Origin: JANRKB01 sp033763695
Lineage (GTDB): Bacteria; Planctomycetota; Phycisphaerae; Phycisphaerales; UBA1924
Reading direction: 5' to 3'
NCBI GenBank assembly: GCA_033763695.1
Contig: JANRKB010000018.1
Location: forward strand, 137,913 to 201,912
Length of the DNA stretch: 64,000 nucleotides
Shown here in pieces: positions 43,587-52,245 of the stretch (its first letter is position 1; each line of letters opens with the position of its first letter). A model generated the notes under the pieces. The model saw nothing but the letters and a program-made list of their open reading frames with translations, was not told the DNA's origin and ran no database searches. A program made the translations under genes and the position numbers.

Positions 43587-44694
43587 CCGCAGTCTCCTCC
43601 GGTCCCGGCTTTTTCTCTGAGGTCTCGTTCTGCACGCCCTCGGTCTGCTCCGCAGGCTGCTCGCTTGGCTTGGCATCCTCGGTCGTTGTGACGTCCGCCG
43701 CCGGAGCCGCACCAGATGTCGAACCAGTCGCGGGCGCACCCCCACGCGCTGCCGCGCCACCGCGCGTCGGCGCTGCCGGTGCCGTCACCGTCGCAGACCC
43801 GGCCCGCCCGAAGATGTCCGCCGCCGCGGGGAACACCCAGTATGCAATCACACCCGCGATCAGCAGCAAGTTTGCCAGCGGCAAGGCCCACGCCGCCAAT
43901 CCCGCGCGCGTCATGCTGCACCCGTGTGCTGTCCGCAAAGCCTTGCGCAGCGCGACTGTCCACCACACCCCGGCGATCGGGAACATGTAGATCCCCAAAC
44001 ACGGCACCACCATGATCACGCACGGCGCACTGCAGTACGCCGTCGCCGCCAACGTCACGCCAAACCCGCGTCGCTGTCGATTGCCGATCATCAGCACGGC
44101 GTGCGCGATCGCGCTCCACACCAGAATCAGCCCGCCCATCAGAATCGCGCCGCCGACGACGTACCACGCCAGCCCCTCAAGCGCCTCCTGCACCATGCGA
44201 TCCCAACTTCGCCCAAGCCCGCTCATGAGAACGATCGGCAGAAACGTCAGCCCCGACGCCCACGCCAAGAGCAATGCAAACAGCAGCGAGGGCATCGCAC
44301 GCACTTCGCCGCGCGACAACGCCGTGCCCAGATCCGTCGGGCGAGCCATCCCCCAACCAATCTGCCCGAACAGCTTCTTGAAACCCCTTGGCACGTTCTT
44401 GTCCGTCCAAGGCATCAGCTCGCGCAGCGTCTGCTCGTCTTTCACGCCCGCCGTCGGCTCGATCACCATCTGGTCCATCTCGATCGGCGCGGCGCACTGC
44501 ACGCACGCAAACGCCCGCGGCACCAGATGCCCGCGTTCATCCATGCCGTAGTAGTCCTGCCCGCAGTGCGGACAGCAGAACTTCACCGCGGACTGATGAA
44601 AATCAAACTGCGACGGCGCAAAGCCCGTGCCGCATTCCGGGCACGTTCGCTCGCGAATCCCGAACAATGGATAGTTGCACGCACGGCAGCGCAT
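43579..44694 (-). CDS. Zinc-ribbon and Yip1-type membrane protein
   Basis: A 371-residue integral membrane protein. Two pairs of Cys motifs at the N-terminus (CRAC...CPEC and CCPHC...CVQC) suggest one or two zinc ribbons. The middle has about five membrane helices with SLLFALLLAWASGLTFLPIV, YVVGGAILMGGLILVW, CSAPCVIMVVPCLGIYMFP and AAWALPLANLLLIAGVIAYW, matching the Yip1 domain layout. The C-terminal tail is Ala/Gly/Glu/Pro-rich and disordered. The function is unknown; it lies between mlaD and an SnoaL-like lipoprotein on the same strand. Confidence 0.72.
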   Translation of the reverse strand: MRCRACNYPLFGIRERTCPECGTGFAPSQFDFHQSAVKFCCPHCGQDYYGMDERGHLVPRAFACVQCAAPIEMDQMVIEPTAGVKDEQTLRELMPWTDKNVPRGFKKLFGQIGWGMARPTDLGTALSRGEVRAMPSLLFALLLAWASGLTFLPIVLMSGLGRSWDRMVQEALEGLAWYVVGGAILMGGLILVWSAIAHAVLMIGNRQRRGFGVTLAATAYCSAPCVIMVVPCLGIYMFPIAGVWWTVALRKALRTAHGCSMTRAGLAAWALPLANLLLIAGVIAYWVFPAAADIFGRAGSATVTAPAAPTRGGAAARGGAPATGSTSGAAPAADVTTTEDAKPSEQPAEQTEGVQNETSEKKPGPEETADE

Positions 44695-44739
44695 GCCGCT
44701 GAGTCTACCGGATTCCCGCGTGCAAACACGCTTCGCCCG

Positions 44740-46062
44740 TCACTTCTTCAACGGCTCGCTGTCGCGCTCCAGCAGTCGACGCATGAACTCGCGCTCATTC
44801 TCGCGGAATCGCTCAAACGTCCGCTCCAGTTCATACCGCAGTTCATCGACGTTGCGCATCCGCGGCCCATCCGCCGGCGCGTTCGCATCCAGCGTCGACT
44901 GGGCCGCCTCCAGCGCCTCCGCCGCATCACGCAAGTCCGCCACCGACTGCGCATAGGCCCGGGCCGCGTCGTACGTCAGCTGCTCGCCCAGTTCCTTGGT
45001 GTCGGGTCGATACAAGAGCCGCCACGGCTGGGCGCCGATCTCCTGGATCGCCAGCTTCATGAGGGCCGCGCTCTGCCGCGCGTTCGCCAGCGTGCGTCGC
45101 ACGCCCGGCAGTTCCGTCACCAGGAACGCGTTGACCTGCTCCGCCGAGTTGCGGAAGCGGTCCAGCGTCTCCTGCGCGTCACGCAGCGTCTTGTTGAACA
45201 GCGTGGTTGACTCGCCGCTCAGGCCTTCGACCAGCTTGCCTGCATCCTCGATCACGCGCCCGACCCGCGGCGAGTTCTCCTCAACCAGCGCGCGAATCCG
45301 CGTGATCGTCGCACGCGCGTCGTCCAAGCCCGCGTCTGCCTTCGCCACCAGCGGCTCGGCCCGTGCCGTGGCCTTTTCCACATTCGCCAGCGAACGATCG
45401 ATGCTCGCGGCCCATGGATCGCTCTTGCCGCGCAGCGTGGACACGATCGCGCTCGCGTCATCCACAGTCTTGTCGATCACCGGCGCATTGCGCTGCACCA
45501 TCTGATCAACCCGCTCGACCGTCGCGCCCGCCCGATCCACCAGCCGCTTGATCTTCTCGATCTCGGCCGACCCGAACCCCGCTTGCGCCAGGAACGCCGG
45601 CGGCGCAAGCGTCCCGTTCACGATCTCGCCCTCTTCCAGCGCTGCTCCCTTGCCCAGCGGCGCGGGCACCGACGCGGCATCACCCACGCTCGTGATGTTC
45701 AGCGTGCTCACGCTGCCCAATAGGGGCCGCTCCAGCGCGACCGTTGCGTTCTCATACAGCGACAGGTCGCCGCGGATTCGCACGCTCACGATCACCGACT
45801 CGGGCGGCTTGCCGGTGCTCGGTTCGGGGTCAAAGTTCACCTTCGACACCTTGCCGACCTGCTGCCCGCCGAGCAGCACCGCGCTGCCGGGCTGCAAACC
45901 CACCGCGCCGTCGCGGATGCTGAATCGCACGTCAAACCCGCGCGTTCCCTCCAGCCGCACGCCGTCGGAGAGCAAAAACGACAACGCGACGGCCAAGCCG
46001 ATCCCTCCGACGAGGAACCCGCCGGCCAGAACGTTGTACATGTTGCTGCGCTGCATCGGCAT
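44740..46062 (-). CDS. MCE/MlaD-family lipid-transport protein
   Basis: A 440-residue bitopic protein. One N-terminal membrane helix (VLAGGFLVGGIGLAVALSFLLS), then an MCE domain (about residues 35-110) with VRFSIRDGAVGLQPGSAVLLGGQQVGKVSKV, then a long helical, Ala/Glu-rich coiled coil to the C-terminus. MlaD proteins form hexameric rings that shuttle phospholipid between membranes with MlaE/MlaF. No MlaE or MlaF is in the window. ATG at 46062 has GGAGG 11 bases upstream; ATG-less codons lie above it. Confidence 0.82.
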   Translation of the reverse strand: MPMQRSNMYNVLAGGFLVGGIGLAVALSFLLSDGVRLEGTRGFDVRFSIRDGAVGLQPGSAVLLGGQQVGKVSKVNFDPEPSTGKPPESVIVSVRIRGDLSLYENATVALERPLLGSVSTLNITSVGDAASVPAPLGKGAALEEGEIVNGTLAPPAFLAQAGFGSAEIEKIKRLVDRAGATVERVDQMVQRNAPVIDKTVDDASAIVSTLRGKSDPWAASIDRSLANVEKATARAEPLVAKADAGLDDARATITRIRALVEENSPRVGRVIEDAGKLVEGLSGESTTLFNKTLRDAQETLDRFRNSAEQVNAFLVTELPGVRRTLANARQSAALMKLAIQEIGAQPWRLLYRPDTKELGEQLTYDAARAYAQSVADLRDAAEALEAAQSTLDANAPADGPRMRNVDELRYELERTFERFRENEREFMRRLLERDSEPLKK

Positions 46063-46169
46063 CGCGAACTGTGACCTCCACGTCAAAGTGAGTCACAGTC
46101 TACGTCGCCGCCGCGTGCCGTGCCTGCCGATGAACGGACAACTCGCGTCGCCTCGACCGGACCTGTGAT

Positions 46170-47249
46170 TCACCGACCCGCGACTTCCAGCCCGATCCCC
46201 ATCGACCGCTTGCACTCTTCGACGATCCGCTCGGCGGTCCGCACGTTCGCAAACCCGGCCTCCGCGTCGATGGACGGGCGACGCCCCGTCCGCACGGCAT
46301 CAAGGAACTCCTTGATCTCCGTCACGATCGGCTCGGCGTCATCCACCATCAGATCATCGACATTCACCAACTGATCCCACTTCAGGCTCGTCAGGTCGTT
46401 GCCGCGGCTGATCGCCTCGCGCAACTCGCCCATCTGCAGTTCATTCGCCGTCCGCCGGATCATCGTCCCCTTCTTCGCGCCGTAGTCGATTTTGATGTAG
46501 CCGTGCTCGCCCGTGATCCGCGTCACACGCTCGGTCTTGAGCGCCAAGCGGCTCGCCGTCACGTTCGCCACGCACCTGCCGTGCGGCGTCTCGAACTCGA
46601 GCCACGCGTTGCACAGATCTTCATGCGGCGTGATCACACTCACGCCCGCCGCGCGGATGAAGTCCGGCTCGCGCCCGCCCATCAGCATGATCACCACATC
46701 CAGATCGTGGATCATCATGTCCATCACGACGCCCACATCGCAGCTGCGGAACGTCATCGGGCTCACCCGGATCACCTGCATGAACCGCGGCACGATCTCC
46801 ATCCCCTGCGCCGTCGCCCGCTGCATCGCCCGCATCACCGGGTTGAACCGCTCGATGTGCCCCACCATCAGACAGCCGCCCGTGCTCTCCGCCAGTTCCT
46901 TCAGGCGGCTCGCCGTCTCCACATCACCCGCCAGCGGCTTTTCGATCAGGCACCCCACGCCCGCCTTCAGAAGCGGCGCGGCAGTCGGCTCATGGAACGT
47001 CGTCGGCACCGCGACGCTCACCGCGTCCACGCCCGCCGCCAGCAACTGATCCACGCTCGTCATGCCCGTGGTGTCGAACTTGTCCGCGATCTGCTGACAG
47101 CGTTCCGCGCTGGCATCAACCACGCCGACCAGTTCCACGCCTGGCATGTTCGCGTAGACACGCGCGTGGTGCTGTCCCATCCGCCCCACGCCAACCACGC
47201 CGCAACGGAGTTTGCGATCACCGATCGGCGACTTGCCTGTGCTGCTCAT
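46170..47249 (-). CDS. Gfo/Idh/MocA-family oxidoreductase
   Basis: A 359-residue NAD(P)-dependent sugar dehydrogenase. The nucleotide-binding motif is CGVVGVGRMGQHHARVY, and the family catalytic Lys is in CLIEKPLAGD. The C-terminal half has the beta-sheet substrate domain with VVMDMMIHDLDVVIMLMGG, typical of UDP-sugar (UDP-N-acetylglucosamine 3-dehydrogenase-like) members. It probably acts in sugar-nucleotide metabolism; the precise substrate cannot be read. Thioredoxin lies 72 bp upstream on the same strand. Confidence 0.85.
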   Translation of the reverse strand: MSSTGKSPIGDRKLRCGVVGVGRMGQHHARVYANMPGVELVGVVDASAERCQQIADKFDTTGMTSVDQLLAAGVDAVSVAVPTTFHEPTAAPLLKAGVGCLIEKPLAGDVETASRLKELAESTGGCLMVGHIERFNPVMRAMQRATAQGMEIVPRFMQVIRVSPMTFRSCDVGVVMDMMIHDLDVVIMLMGGREPDFIRAAGVSVITPHEDLCNAWLEFETPHGRCVANVTASRLALKTERVTRITGEHGYIKIDYGAKKGTMIRRTANELQMGELREAISRGNDLTSLKWDQLVNVDDLMVDDAEPIVTEIKEFLDAVRTGRRPSIDAEAGFANVRTAERIVEECKRSMGIGLEVAGR

Positions 47250-47321
47250 GTGTGATTCTCGGATGGCAAACGAACCCGGACCAGTGCGGCCCGGGTTCGG
47301 TTCAGTTGCACAACGACGCTC

Positions 47322-47651
47322 TCATTGGGCGGCATCAAGCGCCGCGGCCAGATCTTCCTTCTTCGCGATGCCGACCATTTTCTTCACCGGCTGACCGCCC
47401 TTGAAGATGATGATCGTGGGGATCGCGGTGATCCCGTACTTCATCGCCACCTGGCGATTCGCGTCCGTGTCGAGCTTGCCGATCTTCGCCTTGCCGTTGA
47501 ACTGATCCGCAAGCGCATCGATCGTCGGCCCGAGCATCCGGCACGGCATGCACCACTCGGCCCAGAAATCCACCAGCACCGGCTGCGACGACTTCAGAAC
47601 TTCGCCGTCGAAGTTGCCATCCGTGAACTCTTTGACATTCGCATTTGCCAT
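47322..47651 (-). CDS. Thioredoxin with WCMPC active site
   Basis: A 109-residue thioredoxin, reducing disulfides in the cytoplasm with thioredoxin reductase. The fold markers are VLVDFWAEWCMPCRMLGP, the cis-Pro in ITAIPTIIIF, and FKGGQPVKKMVG. The usual Gly in CGPC is Met here (Cys34-Met35-Pro36-Cys37), which would be expected to alter redox potential. ATG at 47651 gives MANANVKEFTDGNF, the normal N-terminus; the longer frame is not thioredoxin-like. Confidence 0.93.
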   Translation of the reverse strand: MANANVKEFTDGNFDGEVLKSSQPVLVDFWAEWCMPCRMLGPTIDALADQFNGKAKIGKLDTDANRQVAMKYGITAIPTIIIFKGGQPVKKMVGIAKKEDLAAALDAAQ

Positions 47652-47907
47652 CGTGTGCGCTCCATCCCGCCCGGTGCTCGCTGCCAGCCATGAGGGCCGG
47701 CGTCGCGGGGTCGGAAGCAATGCTACTCCCGCTTCCGGGCGGTTCAACTGTCGGGCTTGCGGCACCTTGCCTCCCCGCTCCGACACCCCTTTGGATGCCG
47801 CCCCCCACCCCAAAGGTTCTCCCCCTCGATTTCACGCCAAATCACGACTTTTTGCGTGTCTGGCTCGTACCGGCCAACCTCCACCCCTCTGCCGCTACCC
47901 TCGCTGC

Positions 47908-48267
47908 ATGTCCAGAATCATCTCCTGCGTCCTGCTCCTGCTCGCCTCCAACACCTTCATGACCTTCGCCTGGTACTACCACGTCAAGAAGGCCGCGTGG
48001 CCTCTCTGGGTCGCCATCGCCGCGTCCTGGCTCATCGCCCTCCCTGAATACATCCTGCAAGTTCCCGCCAATCGCCTCGGCCACGTCGACCACGGCGGCG
48101 CGTTCACCCTGCCCCAACTCAAGATCCTCCAAGAAGCCATCACCCTCGTCGTCTTCAGCGTCTTCACCGTCGTCATCGCCAAAGAACGCCTGCGCACCAC
48201 CGACCTCATCGCCTTCATTCTCATCTTCGCCGCAGTCGCCGTGTCCATGCTCGGCCGCCGCGGCTAA
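47908..48267 (+). CDS. DUF486/DMT-superfamily small membrane protein
   Basis: A 119-residue protein with four membrane helices: IISCVLLLLASNTFMTFAWYYH, WVAIAASWLIALPEYILQVPANR, EAITLVVFSVFTVVIAKERL and LIAFILIFAAVAVSML. The PEYILQVPANR and GGAFTLPQLKILQEAIT stretches are the signature of DUF486 proteins, which belong to the drug/metabolite transporter superfamily. Transport substrate unknown. ATG at 47908 was chosen; the open frame upstream is not protein-like. It converges on the FHA-ATPase gene. Confidence 0.85.
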   Translation: MSRIISCVLLLLASNTFMTFAWYYHVKKAAWPLWVAIAASWLIALPEYILQVPANRLGHVDHGGAFTLPQLKILQEAITLVVFSVFTVVIAKERLRTTDLIAFILIFAAVAVSMLGRRG

Positions 48268-48286
48268 CGCGCCTTCTCTTCGTGCC

Positions 48287-48310
48287 ATCGATGTATGCGA
48301 GGACATCGGT
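48287..48310. repeat. Short palindromic repeat, copy B
   Basis: ATCGATGT (48287-48294) pairs with ACATCGGT (48303-48310) with one G-U position. Together with the copy at 37366-37395 it suggests a dispersed palindrome family. Confidence 0.5.
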
Positions 48311-48396
48311 GCTTCGCTGAACCGCCGCACCTTGTCGCCAACAGACGACCCCACCCTCCGCCGAGGGCTTTCCAACGCATCCGAAGTTGTTTCCGC

Positions 48397-50097
48397 TTAT
48401 CCCTGCCCAGCGACGTGGTCGACTTCATCCAGGCTCGTCGAGCCTTCCGCCACCAGTCGCCATCCCGACTGCGCGAGCGTCGTGAAGAGTCCTTGGTCGA
48501 TGATCTTCCGCATCGCGGTGATGCTCGGGTCGCGCAGCACCACATCCCGCAGTTCGTTGTTCACGTCGAGCAGTTCATAGATCGCGCGACGGCCGCGATA
48601 CCCCGTGCGCAGGCACTTGCCGCATCCCACGCTCGCGTACATCTTGGTCTTGCCGCCCAAGTACTTGCCCAGGCGCGTCGCGGTCCCCGGCGGCACCGGT
48701 ATCTCGCGCTTGCAGTGATCGCACAGCACACGCACCAGACGCTGTGCAAGCACCAGATCCAGCGCGTTGGCCACCAGATACGGCTCAACCTTCAGATCCA
48801 GCAGTCTGAACACCGCCGAGATCGTGTCCTTTGAGTGCACGGTGCTGAACACCACGTGCCCGGTCATCGCCGCCTGCATCGCCGTCCGCGCCGTCTCCTC
48901 GTCGCGGATCTCGCCCACGAGGATCACGTCCGGATCCTGACGCAGCACACTCCGCAGCAGGTTGTTGAACGAGTTCTGCTTCTCATCGTCCACAGGGATC
49001 TGCGTGACATTGTCGAGTTGATACTCAACCGGGTCTTCGATCGTCACGACGTTCCGCGACTCGCGATCGATCTCGCGCAGACCCGCATACAGCGTCGTGG
49101 TCTTGCCCGATCCCGTCGGCCCGCAGACGAGCAGCAGCCCGTGGTCCTGGTCGCACACCCGCCGCACCCGCTGCGCCATGTACGGCGCGAGCCCGAGTTC
49201 CGCCAGCGAATGCGGCGCAAGCCGATCGTCCAGCACGCGCAGCACCAGTTTCTGTCCGTGCACGCTGGGCGTGAACGACACGCGATATTCGACGCGCCGC
49301 TCCGCGATCCGCGCCGAGAAGTGTCCTTCCTGCACCGCGTCCCGCGCCGCCGCCCGCATCTGCGCCGCCGTCTTGATCAACCCGAAAATCAACTCGCCCA
49401 CGCGGATCGGCAGGTTCGCGATCGAGATCATCTGCCCGTCCACGCGCATGCGGACGCTGAACTTCTCGCCCTTGTTCTCCACATGGATGTCCGTCGCCCG
49501 GGCCTTGGACGCCACCTGCAACAGCAGCCGCACGCCATTGGGCCCGTCGCTCGTCCCCGCCAGCGCCGCCGATGGCTTGCCGCCCGCGTCGATGATGTTC
49601 ACCACCTCCGACTCGGCCAACTTCGGCGGCAATTCCTCCAGAGTGGTCACCAGTGCCGCGGTCCAGCCCGCGTCCAGGCTCGTGTCCTCTGCCTTCGCGT
49701 CGTCCTGGCTCTCCAGCAACGCCCCAGGCGCGGCATCGCCGTCATACTCAATCAAGAACTCGTGTCCGCCGATCCGCAGGATGTCCCCCGGCTTCAGCTT
49801 CGCCGTCGCCACCCGCTGGTCGTTGATCCGCGTGCCGTTGCGGCTGTTCAGATCCTGACACACATACCCGCCCGCCCGATCCGGCTCGATCTTGCAGTGG
49901 AACCTGCTCGCCAAGTCGTCCGTCAGCGGCACCGTGTTGTCCGGGTGCCGCCCGATCGACACCGCATCCCGCCCGAGCCGCAGCGACTGGGCCGATCCAC
50001 GAATGGGCTTGAGATGCCACGACGGCATGGGCGACGCACTCCCCTCAACACGGAGTTCAATGGGCTTGACTCGGCGTCCGGATGATCGCGTCGACAT
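48397..50097 (-). CDS. FHA-domain / GspE-type secretion ATPase fusion
   Basis: A 566-residue protein combining two parts. Residues about 37-117 form an FHA domain: Arg50 in SIGRHPDN, Ser64 and His67 in ASRFH, and Asn87 in LNSRNGT, the phosphothreonine-reading residues. Residues about 170-560 are a GspE/PilB-type hexameric ATPase with Walker A GPTGSGKT (326-333) and VILVGEIRDEETA, plus the zinc pair CDHC...CGKC. The MshEN domain of standard GspE is missing. FHA control of a secretion ATPase implies regulation by Ser/Thr kinases. ATG at 50097 was chosen with GAGG upstream. Confidence 0.88.
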   Translation of the reverse strand: MSTRSSGRRVKPIELRVEGSASPMPSWHLKPIRGSAQSLRLGRDAVSIGRHPDNTVPLTDDLASRFHCKIEPDRAGGYVCQDLNSRNGTRINDQRVATAKLKPGDILRIGGHEFLIEYDGDAAPGALLESQDDAKAEDTSLDAGWTAALVTTLEELPPKLAESEVVNIIDAGGKPSAALAGTSDGPNGVRLLLQVASKARATDIHVENKGEKFSVRMRVDGQMISIANLPIRVGELIFGLIKTAAQMRAAARDAVQEGHFSARIAERRVEYRVSFTPSVHGQKLVLRVLDDRLAPHSLAELGLAPYMAQRVRRVCDQDHGLLLVCGPTGSGKTTTLYAGLREIDRESRNVVTIEDPVEYQLDNVTQIPVDDEKQNSFNNLLRSVLRQDPDVILVGEIRDEETARTAMQAAMTGHVVFSTVHSKDTISAVFRLLDLKVEPYLVANALDLVLAQRLVRVLCDHCKREIPVPPGTATRLGKYLGGKTKMYASVGCGKCLRTGYRGRRAIYELLDVNNELRDVVLRDPSITAMRKIIDQGLFTTLAQSGWRLVAEGSTSLDEVDHVAGQG

Positions 50098-50232
50098 GAT
50101 CCTCACATACCGATCACGCCGACGCCCGGTTGCTCGACAGCGACCAGCATACCACCAGCCCACCCGGATCGCCCGCCATCCCTTCTCACAACGCTCGCTT
50201 GCCAAAGGGATTGCCGCCTCCGGCAGACCAAA

Positions 50233-50260
50233 TGAAAACGCCCGCGTGAGCGGGCGTTGA
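50233..50260 (-). terminator. Rho-independent terminator for rpsD
   Basis: A perfect 9-bp stem, AACGCCCGC (50237-50245) and GCGGGCGTT (50250-50258), with loop GTGA. Read on the minus strand it is followed by TTTTCATTT. It lies about 45 bp after the rpsD stop. Confidence 0.8.
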
Positions 50261-50302
50261 AGGAAACTTGATTCACGTGAACTCGCGTCGGGGGCCGCAG
50301 CC

Positions 50303-50902
50303 TTAGCGGTAGAACTCGACGATGAGGTTGGCGTTCACGTCGAACGGGATCTGATCCGTCGACGGGTTGGCCACCACGCGCACCGTCAGGTCCGACGGGT
50401 TGAAGTCCAGCCAGCCGGCGACTTCGTGGCCCGCGAGCGATTCCATCGCCTCGCGCGCCAGCTTCTGCGTCGACTCCTTGATCGTGATCACATCGCCGAT
50501 CTTGACGACGTACGACGGACGGTCGAGCTTTTTGCCGTTGACCTTCACGTGGCCGTGGACGACGAGCTGACGCGCACCCCAGATGGAGCGCGACAGGCCG
50601 GCGCGACGCACGACGTTGTCCAGGCGACGCTCGAGCAGCTGCATGAGCATGTCGCCGGTGTTGCCCGGACGACGACCCGCCTCGGCGAGAATGCGGCGGA
50701 ACTGCTTCTCCTGCACGCAGTAGTGGTACTTGACCTTCTGCTTCTCATTCAGACGCACGCCGTAGCCACGCAGGCGACGACCGCGATAGCCGTGCATACC
50801 CGGGAAAATCAGCGCACGCTTGGACGTGTGCTTGGGGTTGTCTGCGATCGGGGCGCCGACGCGACGGGACAGCTTGAGCTTGGGACCGGTGTAACGAGCC
50901 AT
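50303..50902 (-). CDS. rpsD: 30S ribosomal protein S4
   Basis: Primary 16S rRNA-binding protein of the small subunit, 199 residues. MARYTGPKLKLSRRVGAPI at the start, the helical domain with LNEKQKVKYHYCVQEKQFRRI, and the S4 RNA-binding motif RSIWGARQLVVHGHVKVNGKK. No zinc Cys cluster (the C-minus type). ATG at 50902 has GGAGA upstream; the extra four codons above it are unlikely. It stands alone, away from the alpha-operon genes found with it in many bacteria. Confidence 0.97.
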   Translation of the reverse strand: MARYTGPKLKLSRRVGAPIADNPKHTSKRALIFPGMHGYRGRRLRGYGVRLNEKQKVKYHYCVQEKQFRRILAEAGRRPGNTGDMLMQLLERRLDNVVRRAGLSRSIWGARQLVVHGHVKVNGKKLDRPSYVVKIGDVITIKESTQKLAREAMESLAGHEVAGWLDFNPSDLTVRVVANPSTDQIPFDVNANLIVEFYR

Positions 50903-51259
50903 CGTGTTCTCCATCTCTGCCGCGGCTTTGTCCCCCGCGCAACCAGCGCGAGGAGCCTCGGAGGTGTCGCCGACTGACTACGGCGACGAATCGTGTTGGG
51001 GCCGGGCTGCCGAGACTTCGGGACCGGCTGGTTGATTCCGGATCAACAGTTGAACCGGGGAGGGAAGTAAAGGGCTCTCCCGCCCCCGAATCAAGTTCGG
51101 AGGATATCCGGTTCGCACTTCTGCATTTTCCGTCTCCACCGCCCGCTCAGGGCAAAAACCCGGTCGTTTTGCTGGCACAAGGCCCAAAGGCGCGGCACCT
51201 TTGCCTCGTGGTGTCGCGGCATGTGCCGCGCCGTTGTGTTCCTTCACGGAGAGATAGAC
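50903..51259. other. Divergent promoter interval between rpsD and a PEP-CTERM gene
   Basis: About 360 bp without a gene. It contains the inverted repeats GTTGAT-N5-ATCAAC (51031-51047) and CAAAGG-N7-CCTTTG (51185-51203), the second about 55 bp before the PEP-CTERM start. Either could be an operator or an mRNA hairpin. No further gene is visible. Confidence 0.5.
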
Positions 51260-51871
51260 ATGTACAAGCCTGCATTCGTCGTTGCCGCCCTCGCCATTGC
51301 TGGTGTCGCCCACGCTGATGTCGATTGGGTCGACTGGACGTCCTCTGACGCCGCCACCGTCACCGGTTCGGTCAATGGCATCGGCGTGACCTATCGCGGC
51401 GGACGCGACTTCGCCCAGATCATCAACGGCGGCACCAACTACTGGGCCCCGTCCACCCCCTACATCAGCCCCACCGTCCCCAACGCCCCCAGCAACACCG
51501 ACATCATCGGTCTCAGCACCACCGGCGGCACGCTGCTCTTCTCCGAAGCCGTCACCAACCCCATCATGGCCATCGTCAGCCTTGGCCAGCCGGGCGTCGG
51601 CACGCAGTGGCACTTTGACGCCCCCTTCCAGATACTCTCGCAGGGCGTCGGCTACTGGGGCAGCGGCCCGATGACCAACCCGTTCGGCAACACCCTCCAG
51701 GGCAATGAGGCCCACGGCGCGATCCAGTTCATCGGCACGTTCACCACGATCTCGTGGTCGATCACCAGCGGCGAGTCATGGGCTGGCTTTACGGTCGCCG
51801 TGCCCGCCCCGGGCACCGCCGCAGTCGCCGCCCTTGGGCTCGTCGGCTCGGCCCGCCGCCGTCGTCGCTAA
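51260..51871 (+). CDS. Secreted PEP-CTERM-like protein
   Basis: A 203-residue exported protein. ATG at 51260 follows GGAGAGATAG and starts the signal MYKPAFVVAALAIAGVAHA. The body is beta-rich, with GVTYRGGRDFAQIINGGTN and GTLLFSEAVTNPIMAIVSLG. The tail VPAPGTAAVAALGLVGSARRR plus a further Arg pair is the Pro-Ala-Pro, hydrophobic, Arg-run sorting signal. No function can be assigned. A strong terminator follows, so it is monocistronic. Confidence 0.85.
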   Translation: MYKPAFVVAALAIAGVAHADVDWVDWTSSDAATVTGSVNGIGVTYRGGRDFAQIINGGTNYWAPSTPYISPTVPNAPSNTDIIGLSTTGGTLLFSEAVTNPIMAIVSLGQPGVGTQWHFDAPFQILSQGVGYWGSGPMTNPFGNTLQGNEAHGAIQFIGTFTTISWSITSGESWAGFTVAVPAPGTAAVAALGLVGSARRRRR

Positions 51872-51909
51872 GCCGTCGCAGCGACCACAATCTCCAGAAA
51901 TCGAAAAGA

Positions 51910-51940
51910 CCGCAGGGCGAGAGCCCTGCGGCTTTCATTT
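51910..51940 (+). terminator. Rho-independent terminator after the PEP-CTERM gene
   Basis: Perfect 9-bp stem: CCGCAGGGC (51910-51918) and GCCCTGCGG (51923-51931), loop GAGA, followed by CTTTCATTT. Confidence 0.85.
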
Positions 51941-52085
51941 GTGCCCCGCCCACACGCGGCTCCTTGAAACCCCGGTCCCGATCCCGGGCCGCACTCCCCA
52001 TCATGCCCCCTTGTCCCGCCGCCCTTCCCCTCCTACTGTCTCCTCCTGCCCGGCGACCTCGCCTGGCCTCTCGGTTTGAAATCCT

Positions 52086-52112
52086 GCCAAGCTTTCCTAC
52101 GGAACGCTTGGC
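52086..52112 (+). promoter_or_regulatory. Hairpin in the rplM 5-prime leader
   Basis: GCCAAGC (52086-52092) pairs with GCTTGGC (52106-52112); inside, TTCC and GGAA pair around a TAC loop with one mismatch. It lies 134 bp before the rplM start. L13 leaders are autoregulated in other bacteria; whether this is such a site is inference. Confidence 0.4.
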
Positions 52113-52245
52113 CCGCCCCGCCCGGTAGGCGGCGAGTTCTGCCCGCTGGCCCGATCTCACGATCAGCCCTCGGGTGCCCCGGTTCGTCGTTCTGACTTGC
52201 TTCAGAACCACGCGACCCGGACGAGTTGCGTCGGAGGTTTTTCAC

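Larger units (their letters stand above)
51872..52245. other. Intergenic region with terminator and rplM leader
   Basis: Holds the terminator of the PEP-CTERM gene at its start and the promoter and long leader of rplM. The stretch 52010-52085 is pyrimidine-rich. The only clear structure in the leader is the hairpin at 52086-52112. Confidence 0.5.
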
